A DNA stretch of 64,000 nucleotides from Tolypeutes matacus (taxonomy: Eukaryota; Chordata; Mammalia; Cingulata; Chlamyphoridae), in contig JAKSZT010053836.1 in NCBI GenBank assembly GCA_026826555.1, positions 7,865,356 to 7,929,355 of the forward strand, written 5' to 3'. The notes beneath the pieces are model-generated. The model worked only from the letters and a program-made list of their open reading frames with translations, was not told where the DNA came from and did no database searches. Positions 10,003 to 21,289 of this stretch are shown here, piece by piece (position 1 is the stretch's first letter; each line of letters begins with the position of its first letter). The position numbers and the translations under genes were made by a program.

Positions 10003-10105
10003 ATAGCCTACCAAGTGCAGGCTATGGGCCAAGGGCTCTGCTAAGTGTTTTATTGTATTATCACAGCTAATCTTCACAGTTATCAGAGGGGAATCGGCAG
10101 GGAGT
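10003..10105 (+). repeat. MIR-family SINE fragment
   Basis: 'ctatgggccaagggctctgc' then 'taagtgttttattgtattat' and 'cagctaatcttcacag' follow the MIR core order (TATGTGCCAGGCACTG, then TTTACAT, then CTCATTTAATCCTCACA). Diverged. Confidence 0.65.
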
Positions 10106-10234
10106 GAAAAACAATGAGGATGTATTGGCCTACCTACCCACTTTGGGGCCTCACAAACCCAGTAATGTGTGGTTTCTTCCATCTATCCAAATCCTATATA
10201 TGCTTCTATTCCTGACACGTTCCTTCTAGAATGG

Positions 10235-10854
10235 TGTATTAGTCAGCCAAAGGGGTGCTGATGCAAAGTACCAGAAATCTGTTGGCTTTTATAAAGGGTA
10301 TTTATTTGGGGTAGAAGCTTACAGTTACCAGGCCATAAAGAGTAAGTTACTTCCCTCACCAAGGTCTGTTGCCATGTGTTGGAGCAAGATGGCTGCCAGT
10401 CTTTGCAAGGGTTCAACCTTCTGAACTCCTTCCGATCTCAGCTGTAGGCTAGCATAAGGCTCGTCTTTCTCCCTGGGGTTCATTTCTTTCCGGGATTTCT
10501 CAGCTGTTCAGGGTTCTGGTCTCTTCAGCTGTAAACTATCAGGTAAATGACTAGGCTCTCTCCCTGGGGCTCCAGCATCCAAAATTGACTCTGTGTCCTC
10601 CTTTTCTGTGTATTTACTTCCCTCTCTTTGAGCATCCGTTTATATAGCTCACAGCTGTAGACTAGCTTTAGGTGGGGAATCAAACCGACATGCTCTAATG
10701 ATGTGGTCAAATAAAAGGCCTAATCTTGATTTTATAAAGCAAAAGTGAAACCTCTGAGTCTAATACAATCTAATACGTCCAGAGGAACAGACCAGCTTAC
10801 AAACACAGTCCAATATCTATTTTTGGAATTCATAAACAATACCAAACAGCCACA
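10235..10854 (+). mobile_element. LTR-like xenarthran repeat, copy 1
   Basis: Begins TGTATTAGTCAGCCAAAG and ends CCAAACAGCCACA: TG...CA ends with short inverted termini (TGT... / ...ACA). It is flanked by AATGG (10230-10234) and AATGA (10855-10859), a possible 5-bp TSD. The internal order (opening TTAGT, 'ggcttttataaagggtattt', CT-rich middle, 'aggaacagaccagcttac', terminal 'ccaaacagccaca') is shared in outline with 14983-15456. No coding capacity. Could be a solo LTR or a non-autonomous DNA element. I cannot name the family with certainty. Confidence 0.6.
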
Positions 10855-11837
10855 AATGAAGACATATAAAGAAACAATAATATAACAAGATGCTAGTCAA
10901 GACAGCAAAATGGTTCTCATTGAGTGGTAGACTAAAAGCTCCAGCTTCTCCACCATCCAAGAGTGAAGACTTCCCATCCCCAGAACAAACCTTCTGGTTC
11001 AAGGAAAAGCTGAGTAAATGGCTACTCTTAAGTATGTTGTATGAGCAGACCTCAAGAAAAGTGTAAAGAGAACTTTGTGTTTTCTGGCACTAAAAAAGCT
11101 GCTTAACTCTTTGGGTGAAGGGTAGCCAGTAAAGGTCATCATGATGGAGGGGCCCAGTGCATCTGATTCTGCAAGGTGGCAGACACTGAAGGACCCCACA
11201 ATGGGGGCTCGGATGCCCCTGGCTCTGTGTGAACCGTAAGAGCTGCTCACTAACAGCTGTGACCCTGGGAACACCTGCGGCACGTCTCAGCTAAGCTTAA
11301 CCCCGACAAAGAGGATCCTCCTTTAGGGAACCACTGAATTTTAATTACCTTCAGGCACCATCAGACCAGTAGGAAGGCATTGTGTAAGGGGCTGTGACAT
11401 CTTGTAGAAGCAGTAGCCCAAGTAGCTCCATTTTCCTTTGGTGTTAGAAGAAGACTGACCCATCTTTGTGCTGAGCAGCCCCCTGACACTCTTGGGAGAA
11501 GGGAGCCTTAAGAGGAATATACTGAGCTCTCTTGATTGTTGGAGGGAAAGGGGAGAGAAGGAAGAGTCCCTGCTTCAGGCGGGCACTCAGTAACGCAGAC
11601 TGACAGCAAATCTGCCATTTTAACACTTAGCTTCCAAGGTTGCTCCAGTCATGGAAGTTTCCATTGCAGACCACAGGAAAGAGAAAAGGCTTGGAGGAGC
11701 ACTTGTGAGACTTTTCATGGATCACACATGAGATGCAGATATACCATTTCAGACCATACCTGGCTAGAAGGGAGGCTGGGAAATGTAACCTAAGGAGCCT
11801 CAAGCAATTATTTGTGAAAACATAATTGAGAACAGTA
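10855..11837. other. Unique non-coding sequence, nothing recognised
   Basis: Several overlapping frames under 100 codons on both strands. No family motif is seen. Confidence 0.45.
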
Positions 11838-12000
11838 CAGCTAACATTTCTTCGCCACTTACTGGATCTGGGCATTATTCCAAGGGCTTTACGTGGATTC
11901 ACTCATTTAATGCAATAGTCCTATGAAACCAGTGCTGCTATTATCTTTGTTTTACAGAGAAGGAAACTGAGGTACAAAGAGGTTAGGTAGAGAAGTGGCC
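11838..12000 (+). repeat. MIR-family SINE
   Basis: Clear MIR core: 'agctaacatttcttcgccac', then a region with 'ctcatttaatgcaatagtcc' and 'gttttacagagaaggaaact' followed by 'gaggtacaaagaggttaggt'. Plus orientation. Confidence 0.9.
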
Positions 12001-12842
12001 ATGTTTGCACCCTCAGTTTTTTGAAGCAGTTCCTACAAGTATCAGCAGGAATCTGATGTGAGAAATGCTGCCACAAGGTATGAACCAAGGGGCTGAGGGG
12101 CATAGAGACTGAGCTGGGCAGTCAGAATGGATGATGGAGGGGCTGGGCTTCAAGGAAAGTTGGACAGAGAAGCTGATACTTGATAATGTTTGAGGGGCCT
12201 TGAAGGGTGAGAGGGATTTCAACAGAGAAAGTGGTGGCAGGATAAGAGGGGAGTAGAGAAAGTGAGGAGGCAGATGGAACTGTTCCTTGACAGAGTCTGG
12301 AGATACTATAGCATGTGTAAGGTACTAAAGGATAGTTTTTTTAAAGGTAAAATCATGGCCTCATACAAATAAAATGAACACAGTTCAGAAATTTTATTTA
12401 ACTCATTAACCAATCAGAGTTTCAATGTGGTACAGCTGGTTCCAAGGAGAATTCAAAGAATTATGCATATATAGGTAATGAAGAATACTGAAACAAATTT
12501 ACAAATAGATACTGAACTGGTTTATCCACAAAGCAATAATCACTTATACTCCACTGGATACAATTCTGTTGCTTGTCTATGGACAGGAATTGTTTTGGAT
12601 CATTATCAGTTTCTACAGCCAACGGAGGTGTAAAATAGCTCAAAGACAATGAAAGGGTATGCTAGACAGGACACCCGAGAAATTTTTTTCATTTCAAAGT
12701 CTCTCACAGTTTTTCCTAATAAGGGAATCAATGACTCTGTTTGGCCAGAAGTGATGGCAGGAGAGAAGACTGGAACGTTGGTTGGGACCAAGTTTTAAAG
12801 GGTCATAATTGCCATGCAATAGTATATGGATGCTATCCTATA
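12001..12842. other. Unique non-coding sequence, nothing recognised
   Basis: No repeat or gene recognised. Confidence 0.45.
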
Positions 12843-13012
12843 GGTCAGTGAGTCTCCAACAACAGAATGTATCAGAAACGCCCATAGAGTTTGTTATAAA
12901 TTCAGATTCCCAGGCCCAGCACCTAAAGGTTGAAGCCCGGAAATCTGCAACTTTATTACAAGTAATCCAGGTGATTCTAAAAAAAACACTGCTGGAACTA
13001 ACAGAGAGCCAT
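12843..13012 (+). mobile_element. MER5-type hAT MITE (diverged)
   Basis: Decayed CAGTGGTTCTCAA-like start ('gtcagtgagtctccaaca'), then 'agattcccaggcccagcacc', 'cggaaatctgcaac' and 'caggtgattctaaa', the block order of the MER5A non-autonomous hAT element. Inactive. Confidence 0.75.
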
Positions 13013-13576
13013 TGAAGCAGGATAGAAAACCTGCTGAGTCTGTGTTGGAGCAGAGGAAACTTCACAGCCTGGATGGTATCAAGGCTGTAAAATAGCAATA
13101 GCAGCTCACACTTGAGAGCTTTGAGGGGCTGGGCAATGTGCCATACGTTAGATGTGATGGGAGCCTGGGGTAGTTCAATGTCAGGGGGATGAAAGGCGGG
13201 GCCGGAATTGAGAGAGATTTTCACGGAAGCCTGAGAACCCAGTCTCATTCCCCCAAATTCAGACTCAATGCTGCACCCATGGTTGTGCCTCCAGGATCTT
13301 CCTGAGCCTCCAGAGACTGGCCCAGGCTCTTTATAAATGAGGAGACTTGCCAGTATGTAAAGACTGGACTTTGGGGCTCCCTGAATGTTACTCGGACTTC
13401 TAGTGAGAACGAAGATCTGAACCATGAAAAATGTCAGGTTCCTCCACTCATAAAGCTACTTATCCTATGGAACGGGTAAAGCACCTGACACAATGAGCGT
13501 CTCTGTTTCCGGGAGATACAGTAAGTTGATGTACCACCCTCAAACAAGGCGAAATGAATACTCACTGGGAACACTT
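13013..13576. other. Unique non-coding; long chance frame on minus strand
   Basis: The minus frame 12838-13425 (195 codons) is the longest in the window. It runs through the MER5-type MITE and has no recognisable domain. In 64 kb, one or so frame of this length is expected by chance. Not annotated as a gene. Confidence 0.5.
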
Positions 13577-14005
13577 AGTTTTTTTTTTTTTTCATTAGAG
13601 ATGTTGGGAGCTTACAAAACAATCATGCATACTATGCAGAATTCTCATACATCACCCCTCCATTTTAAATTGTGGAACATTTGTTACAGATTTTGAAAGA
13701 ACATCATCAGACTATTACCACTAACTGTGCTCCATAGCATATATTTGGTATATTTTTCCATGCACCCCTATTATTAACACTATGTATTAGTACTGTACAT
13801 TTGTTATAGTTCATGAGAACACTCTCATATTTGTACTGTTAACCACAGTCCATCTTCCACCACATGGTTTCCTGTGTTATACAGTCCCATGCCTTGTACA
13901 TTCTATCCAATGTGTACACTCAATATTTTCAACTTTGGTACATAATACCATACTGTTTCCCAAAGTGGTGTACCAATTTACTCCCATCAGCAATAATACT
14001 TAGAA
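13577..14005 (-). mobile_element. L1M-type 3' end
   Basis: A T-run at 13579-13592 (the A-tail on the minus strand) is followed by the L1 3' UTR pattern: 'cagaattctcatacatcacc', 'caccacatggtttcctgtg' and, at the right, ORF2-like 'aaagtggtgtaccaatttac'. Truncated at its 5' end and inactive. Confidence 0.7.
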
Positions 14006-14982
14006 TTTAAAAGGAAGTCAAAGATGAGGAATAGTGGGGGTGGGGCAAAAACTTTAAATAGATTTCCCCCAATCATATATTGAATTGAAGGTAATTAAAG
14101 TATCATTTTAATTGAGTAAGCACCCATGGGACCGTTATTAGTTGAAAATGAATTGCCCTTAAATTGATACTGTGCAAATAAGATACACTAAACCTCAGCT
14201 ATTTTAATAAAACACCGCTTTTCAGAAGCTATAGTAGGTTCTCTCAGGTCAGATTTAATATGTTATAGAGAACACAGGCCAGCTCATATTTTTCCATAGT
14301 AACAGGAAATAGTGAGAAGTGAGTAATAATTGAATTTGAGCCATGAGTTTGACCGTCCTCCCCTTCTCCACCTTTTACCTAAGCTATTACCAAGTAACCA
14401 CGCAGTTGGCTTAAGTCTCACTGTTCCATGTTCACTGTTTCCCTGACCCTTGTGTGCAGAGACTTTCATCTGTTAAATTAAAGAATGATTATGTAGCTAG
14501 GGGTATACTGAGCTACGATTCCCAAGGACTAGGAAAGACACCTAAGCTGTGTGTGGAGCCACAGGCCTGTTATCTCTAAAGTAGAGTTGATAATTCCGTT
14601 TGCATCCTGAGCCCACACTGAGAAAAAGATTACATGGCTGCAGTTATCTGAGAGCCTCACAGAAAGATGTCTTATAAATATTGTAATTAACGATCTTCCA
14701 AGTATAAATATCAGCTGAGAAAGAAGTCAGCGTTCCCTGAAGCAAAGTCAAAATGTGAAAATGCAAGTTTTAAGAGCTTATTTTGCAATGTGATTCCAGA
14801 AATTATGCAACACCATACATATTTTTTTCCTACATAGACTATTGATAGCCGAATTAGAATTAAATTTTTAATTCCCAGGAATGCCCAGAATCTTAATAAT
14901 AAACTCCAATAAGATGTTTCTAAAATCTTTTCATCTAATGGTTTTTGTGGCAATTAAGTTTTCTATTTAGTACCAATCTATC
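14006..14982. other. Unique AT-rich non-coding sequence
   Basis: No recognisable repeat. The stretch about 14640-14950 is repeat-free and AT-rich with several TAAT cores, but I see no stronger evidence of function. Confidence 0.4.
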
Positions 14983-15456
14983 TGTTTTAGTTTGCTAGGC
15001 TGCTGAAAGCAGATACCATAAAATGGGATAGCTTTAACAATGGGAATTTATTAGCCTAAATTTGAGGCTGAGAAAATGTCCAAATCAAGGCATCATCAGA
15101 GTGATGCTTTCTTCCTGAAGACTGGCTGCTGGGAATCCTCGGCTCCTCAGCCACATGGCAAGGCACATGGCAGTGTCTGCTGGTCTCTCCCTTCTCTTCC
15201 AGGTTTCATTGCCTTCAGCTTCTTGTTTCCGTGGCTTTCTCTCTTCCAGGTTCTGTAGATTTCACCTTCTTACTTTCTCTCTTAGAAATTTCATTCTCTT
15301 ATAAAGGACTCCATAAGAGGATTAAGACCCACACTGGGTCATGCCTTAATGGAAGTAACTTCATGAAAACCTACTTACAATAGGTTTACACTCACTGGAA
15401 TGGATTGGTTTTAAGAGCATGATTTTCTGCGGTACATACAGTCCCAAACCACCACA
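14983..15456 (+). mobile_element. LTR-like xenarthran repeat, copy 2
   Basis: Begins TGTTTTAGTTTGCTAGGCTG and ends CAAACCACCACA. It shares its overall order with 10235-10854: opening TTAGT, 'gggaatttattagcctaaat' versus 'gggtatttatttggggtaga', a CTTCCAGGTTTC-rich middle, and a terminal CAAAC(C/A)RCCACA. TG...CA ends, no coding capacity. I found no convincing target duplication. Terminal symmetry (TGTTTTAGTTTG against the reverse of the end) leaves a DNA-transposon origin possible. Confidence 0.6.
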
Positions 15457-15479
15457 CCATACAAAACTTTGGAACCACC

Positions 15480-16030
15480 ACATTAGATCAGTTGACTAAA
15501 AGGATATATGTAATTGAAAACAGGGACTCAAATACCAATGTTCATAGCAGCATTATTCACAATAGCCAAAAAGTGGAGGCAACCCAAGCACCCATCAAAA
15601 GATGAATGGCTAAATAAAATGTGGTATATGCATATACAATGGAATATTATTGATCCAATGTTATTCAGGAATGAAGCACTGATATGTGCTACAATACATA
15701 TGAACCTTGAAAACATACTAAGTGCAATAAGCCAGGCACAAAAGGACAAATATTGTATGATTCCACTTATATGGAATATCTAAAATAAGCAAATTCATAG
15801 AAAGAAAGTAGATTAGAGGTACCAAAGGCTGGGAGGTGGGGAGAATGGGAGGTGACTGCTTAATGGATATAGGGTTCAGTTTGGCATGATGAAAAAGTTT
15901 TGGTCCTGGATGGTGGTGATGGTTCCACAATATTGTGAATCTGGTTAATGCTGCTGAATTGTACACTTAAAAGTGGTTAAGATGGCAAATTTTATGTTAG
16001 CACACTAAAATTAAAACCCACACGCAAAGG
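15480..16030 (+). mobile_element. L1M ORF2 C-terminus and 3' UTR
   Basis: The plus strand encodes the decayed ORF2 end, including the block IPMFIAALFTIAKKWRQPKH and then a DKYCMIPLIWNI-like ending (15514-15783). A 3' UTR follows with 'gctgggaggtggggagaat', 'ggtggtgatggttccacaa' and 'aattgtacacttaaaagtgg', ending in an AC/AAA-rich tail near 16025. Strongly 5'-truncated and inactive. Confidence 0.85.
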
Positions 16031-16204
16031 AAAATATGTATATTTATAATGATATACACAGTATTGTCTTATGTCTGGTTAGCTTAGAGGTTAGAATAAA
16101 CTACTGCAATGTATTTTAGTGGCTAGAACACAGAACTAGGAGTCAGGACACCTGGGTTTCCAGGATACGATTAATATGCAGCATGGTGCAGTTCAAGGCT
16201 AATC

Positions 16205-16375
16205 GAAATGTAGTCCTAGTCCAGCATCATCTGCATTCCCAGAGAGCTTGCTAGAAATGCAGATTCTTGGGCCCCACCCTAAACTTAATGAATCAGAAAC
16301 TCTGAAATCTTTATTTTAATTCAGCCTGCTCTCCAGGTGATTCTGATGCACACTAATGTTTGAGAAGCACAGTGT
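16205..16375 (+). mobile_element. MER5A-type hAT MITE
   Basis: 'ccagcatcatctgcattccc', 'aaatgcagattcttgggccc', 'aatcagaaactctgaaatct' and 'caggtgattctgatgcacac', ending 'gtttgagaagcac', reproduce the MER5A order. Plus orientation. Confidence 0.9.
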
Positions 16376-16384
16376 AGTTTGATC

Positions 16385-16555
16385 TTGACTTAGATTTACC
16401 ACGGATGTTGTCTTGATTAAATTGCATAATCTCACTGAGTTCAGTTTCTTCATATTTGAAATGAGGCCAATAATGACTACTTCATAGAGTTGCTGTGAGG
16501 ATTACACAGGATGTCAATGTCTGGTCTACAACTGACATTCAATAAATGGTAGTTT
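16385..16555 (+). repeat. MIR-family SINE
   Basis: 'taatctcactgagttcagtt', 'aatgaggccaataatgacta' and 'cattcaataaatggtagttt' are the MIR 3' half features. Confidence 0.85.
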
Positions 16556-16564
16556 CCTTGTTTC

Positions 16565-16740
16565 TCTGCTCTGTCACTTACTAGCCAGTTGACTGTGAAC
16601 AAGTAATTTAGCTGTTCTCATTTTAGTTTCTTTGTCTGTTAAATGAGGAAAATGGGTTATACTCAGTTTATGAGATGGTTATAAAAATCAATTGAAATTA
16701 TGTAAATGTCCTTTGTATATTAGAAAAGGACTAGACACAT
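16565..16740 (+). repeat. MIR-family SINE
   Basis: 'tgtcacttactagccagttg', 'gtgaacaagtaatttagctg' and 'ttaaatgaggaaaatgggtt' follow the MIR order. It is in tandem with the previous MIR, an ancient pair. Confidence 0.85.
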
Positions 16741-17842
16741 CTAAGGGACAAATGAAACCAGGCTGATGGTTTTAAGCATCTAGTACGTAGTAAGGTTGAC
16801 CTTGTTCTAGGGCCACACAGAAACTCTACAGAATATGCTAATTTGAAGCAGAGACATCACTTGGGAAAGGTGATCTGCTCACAGAGGTCGGCCCTCCAGT
16901 GATTTGCTGGAGCTAGCTTGTACCAGCTCATGAGGACTGATTATTAAATTTCTAAGATTTTGGTCATGTGGATGTCAAAAGAGTCATCATTAAAAATTAA
17001 ATTATATAAGCAAACTTACAGTAAAATAAATAAAATTAATTCAGTTAAAATAAAAACAAAAGTAAGAAATACCCAAAACTCAGCCTTAAGTATTCTACTA
17101 CTTTATTTTACTGCATCTATGCTTTTGAGATTATTTACATCGATTGTAGCCATATAATGACAATATTACATAATGGCGTGCATCTCTTCCCAACTCTGCA
17201 TAACATGACATTAGGTTAGTTGCTTGAAATTGGCCATTGTGGGAGGGGACTATTTATGCCATGGAGATAGACCAATGTTGCAAATTCAGGCTTTTATTTT
17301 TCCCCTGGAGAGCTGCCAACATCCCACTGATCTCACTTTAATTTCCATAGTCCAGGTTCTGACTCTGTCCTTAGAAACTCAGATTTGCCAGTATGTTTAG
17401 CATAAATTCATTTCTCTGGGAAGGACTCACATTACCCAAGTTCACAGACAATTATATAATCAGAATAAAAAATTATTAATTTAGTGGGGAAAGAGAGTTG
17501 CCCCAGGGCATACTGCAAGAGAAGACAAGAGAAGCTGGTTATACATTTTGAATGTTTAATGTCATTAGTCTAAGGTGACACACAATATCCATTTCCACAG
17601 CTGAGATGCCAGATGCCTTATGGAAGGGACAGGCTATGTCCTTGGGCATGTCACCCTCTCTCTTGGCCAGTGCTGTTTAGATGGGCATTGTCTATCCTGC
17701 CCAGGGACCCCCCTTTCTTGGCATGACTAAGGCTGTCTCTGCCCTTCTACTCTACTGATGGACTTGTCCTTTCTTTACACATGGCAAAGCCTGCAAGCAG
17801 GTTTTGGTCAAAGCCTGGCAGCCATTCTTTACCTCTAAGACT
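16741..17842. other. Unique non-coding sequence, nothing recognised
   Basis: AT-rich block around 16960-17160 without a recognised family. No gene signal. Confidence 0.45.
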
Positions 17843-18035
17843 GTGTTCTTTCAAAGAGAAGTTCATGGATTATATACTTCAAGATCATTTAGGCATATCT
17901 AAAAAAATGCAGATGCTTGCAACTTTCCCAGATCTATTAAATGAAAATCTCTGCCAGTGGGGCCTGGGAATATGTATTTTCAAAAAGCTACTAATTGATT
18001 CCTATGCACACTAGAGTGTGAGAACCACTGCTTTA
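17843..18035 (+). mobile_element. MER5-type hAT MITE (diverged)
   Basis: 'aaaatgcagatgcttgcaac', 'ctctgccagtggggcctggg', 'aagctactaattgattccta' and 'tgtgagaaccactgc' follow the MER5A plan, with the terminal GAGAACCACTG inverted repeat at the right end. Confidence 0.75.
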
Positions 18036-18917
18036 AAGGTTTCTCTGCATCTCTCCACTCAATACATACAAATACTGACTTCTTGATTTAATTCCCAGGT
18101 ATGCATATTTCTAAGTTCCTGGGAATTGTGGTCCCCCTGAAAGACCAATACAACATTAGTCATGAGGGAAACTGTGCCCGACTAGGTGGTTATATTAGTA
18201 CTAATAAAACAAAAACTCTTCATGCAGCTGATGACACAGCATTATTGAGCAATTCTTGAATCGAGCAATATCGCATTCAGAAAGTAGAAAGGAGCTCTGC
18301 CAAGGGGGTGAAAGGGGGAAACTCGTATAGGGCGAATGTGGAAGCAAGTGAGGAAATGTTCTGATTGGCTGACATTAAGTTTCTGTTTTACATAGGGGGG
18401 GTCTCACAAAGTGGAGAGCAGATATACATTGATTAGTATAGTATGCTTGTCCATTCTGATAAGCTGAGCTGTCTCTACTGGACAGAAACTAGTTTGTCTC
18501 CAGGAGTTGCTTATCTGCCATTCTGCAGGGTGCATTCCATTTTCTTGGAAAGCCCCTGCAGGTCAATTGTTTCTGTCTTTTGGAAAAGCCTTTCTCGGAA
18601 AGGGGTCCCTCTCATTAATGCTAGATGCAGGTGGCCACTTTATTTTACTTAACAGCACAAATCAATCCCTATTAAAGAAAACTAAGTTCTAACCCTGACC
18701 ACTTTGGGCCAATAGCCACCTTTTCAGACCCTTTCGTGAAGGGATCACCCGTTATCATTACTCCTGGTGACAGAATTAAAAGCACAGGAATGGAACTTGC
18801 TTTACACGAAACCTCAGAGTGCACTGATTGACGTGCATGGGTTTTGTTATCATCTCTAAGAAGCAAAAAGAATAAACTTTCATGAGTAGAGAGGCTGGCA
18901 TTCTAGAGGGGAAATCA
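18036..18917. other. Non-coding, possibly an old LTR-like repeat
   Basis: The region about 18230-18700 has a texture that could be an old LTR ('tctgattggctgacattaag', several GC-rich blocks), but I cannot identify the family or its ends. No gene recognised. Confidence 0.25.
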
Positions 18918-18925
18918 TTCTAGCT

Positions 18926-19153
18926 CAGTGGTTCTCAACCAGGGACAATTTGACCCACGGGTAACAGTTGGCAATGTCTAAAGACTTTTTTTGATTGTCA
19001 TGGCTGGGAGTGGGGTGCTATTGGTATCTTTTGGTATCTAGTGGGTAGAGGCCAGGGTGCTGCTAAACATCCCTCAAAGTATAGGGCAACCCCCCTTACA
19101 ACAAAGAATTATCTGGCACAAAATGTCAATAATACCAAGGTTGAGAATCCCTG
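18926..19153. mobile_element. hAT MITE with 8-bp TSD
   Basis: Terminal inverted repeats CAGTGGTTCTCAACC (left) and GGTTGAGAATCCCTG (right) pair with few mismatches. The insertion is flanked by TTCTAGCT (18918-18925) and TTCTAGTT (19154-19161), an 8-bp TSD with one difference, diagnostic of hAT transposition. The interior ('tagtgggtagaggccagggt', 'aaagaattatctggcac') is a common mammalian Charlie-group MITE. It has no transposase. Confidence 0.92.
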
Positions 19154-19161
19154 TTCTAGTT

Positions 19162-20699
19162 TCTTATTCCTTTTTACATTCCAGACAGTTTTTGTCCTTT
19201 CATCATTAGGATTCATTCATTAGTTTCTGGAGGTTTTTAAAGGACTGGATGATTTTAATGTCACAGGAAAAGAATAAATTCACATGAAAGGATGGGACAT
19301 TTTGCTGAATGACATTTTGCCTTTCACAGAGCAGGAGTGCAATAAATATTCTTTTAATTAAGTGGATGAATAGATTAAAGCATTAATTTAGCATGTGTTT
19401 TAATAAATAACAGGAAGATGACTATATATATATATATAACTTGTTCTTGTATTTGTCTCGAGTGGATCATCAAATACAAGCTGGCATGCTTTTCCCTTTG
19501 AATGGATCCAATAGTAATACTCCTTTAAAAAGAAAGTAAAGTGGGTATTACTTGCTGAGAGTGCAAAGCTAATAAAAGCCAGCCCTGAATCCAACCCCCC
19601 AGATCTATTTAAAGAATTCAAAGAATGTCAGAAAAGCATGTGGCTTCAAGGTTAATGTGTAAGATTTACAGAAACTTTAAAAATATCACTATGACTGAAA
19701 AGAAAGTCTGAGTGCTCCCTGCCTGCCTTTAAATTAGAATGACAGCCAAAACCGGTTAATTGCAGAACAGCAATTTAATAGGTCTTTATACTTGCTTCCC
19801 GCCCCAACTAGCATTTAATTAATAATCTTTAAAGAGAAATAATGAAGAAGAAGCTCTGAACCAAATTTGCTTTTTTCTACATACCCAGGTCAGATGCTGA
19901 GTTTTCTCTCTGCAGATTGGGTGCTTCCATAGTTTAATAGCCACCAAGATATGGGAATAGATGAGAGAGATAACCCCAGACTTGATTTAGTTATGGAGAG
20001 TAACAATAGTAGTGAGTGACTGGGGAGACTGGACAAAGAAATTAAAAGAAGCACTAGATAAGGGATCATTATCATAATGTAAAATCATGGGCTCTTAGAA
20101 ATTCACAGCTGATACAATTAGAGATTTGAAAACCCAATTTCATTAGTTTTCATCTGGGAAAACAGATGGCCAGAGAGGCTAAATAACATTTTCAAGAGCA
20201 CAGAGCGCAGACCACCTTAGAAGGCAAACTCCTTAGCATATCATAGAAGGCCTTTGATCTTCCTGTTGAGAATTAACTAGTATTTTCCAGGGTTCCAGTT
20301 TTGCCTCTTTTGAGCACTTTTGCCAGTCTGCCTAGTTTGGGGGTGGTTTACGTTTCTGTCCCTGTCTCTGTGGAGAATAAATTTACTCATTCAACCTCAT
20401 ACCTTCTCCAATACGTTGGACTCAATAAATGTTGGCCTGTTTAACTTTCCAATTGTCAATTCACTGGAAAGCAGGATAGTATGTGATATGTCTTTAAAAT
20501 TTTTAATTTTTGCTCATATGCTTTTGTTACATATATTTGCTCCACGAATGTTATTAAAATGTATTCTACTCAGATACAAATGCAACATCTGGTTTCCCAA
20601 CTAGATTTCTTAAACATATTATGGTGATTTCTATACAGCAAGTAGTTTTAAATTTGAAATATAAGTGGGAGAGGCTTGGGAATGTATAAGATGCCATAA
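19162..20699. other. Unique AT-rich non-coding sequence
   Basis: Holds a short (TA)n at 19424-19440 and a weak MIR-like piece near 20155-20210 ('cagatggccagagaggctaa'). The block 19730-19870 is repeat-free with TTAAT/TAAT cores. No gene recognised. Confidence 0.4.
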
Positions 20700-20855
20700 C
20701 CTATTTTTGTTCATTTTTATTTCTCTTCTATTTGTTATATTTAATAACTTTTTCTTATTATAATGGTAATTCTTGTTCATCATAGAAAACTTAGGAAGTA
20801 GTAGATAAATAAATGAACAACATAAAAATCACCCATAATTCTACCATACATTATT
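20700..20855 (+). repeat. Ancient interspersed repeat fragment, family unsure
   Basis: 'gttcatcatagaaaacttag' and 'aaaatcacccataattctac' resemble a common old mammalian LINE-derived segment. The family is not identified with confidence. Confidence 0.35.
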
Positions 20856-20989
20856 TTTTTAACCCCACGGAAATAAGCCCTCGCTAAATACTAATAATAC
20901 AATGTAGCACAGCTTTGAAGGTTAAAGTTTAAAGAAACACAGCTGCCTTAAGAAATTATCCAGGCTAGACATTTTCTTGCAGGAGTCAT

Positions 20990-21085
20990 TTTGCAGGTGA
21001 CATGATTAAAAGTCTATGTACCTCACCAATATCACACGGCTAGTAAGGGGTTGAGAGGATTACTGGACCCAGGTTTTCATTCTCC
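20990..21085 (+). repeat. MIR-family fragment
   Basis: 'caatatcacacggctagtaa' and 'ctggacccaggttttcattc' match the MIR 3' half. Confidence 0.6.
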
Positions 21086-21289
21086 AGCGAATAGTCATAC
21101 GGGAAGTGCTAAAATCAAACAAGACTGACCTCAAGATCCCTCTGGATGGGAATTTATTCTATTACTACAATAAGCCTCACGGTAAATCGTACGGGACATT
21201 TCGTTCTCTAATACATCTCAACTGTATTTAGAATCTGATAATGCTACCGTTAGAATTCATCCCTTTTTTAAAAAGTAAAAGGAACAGAG

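Noticed and set aside
12838..13425. 195-codon minus-strand open frame, the longest in the window
   Set aside because: No recognisable motif, overlaps a MER5-type MITE, and a frame of this length is about what chance allows in 64 kb. No supporting context.
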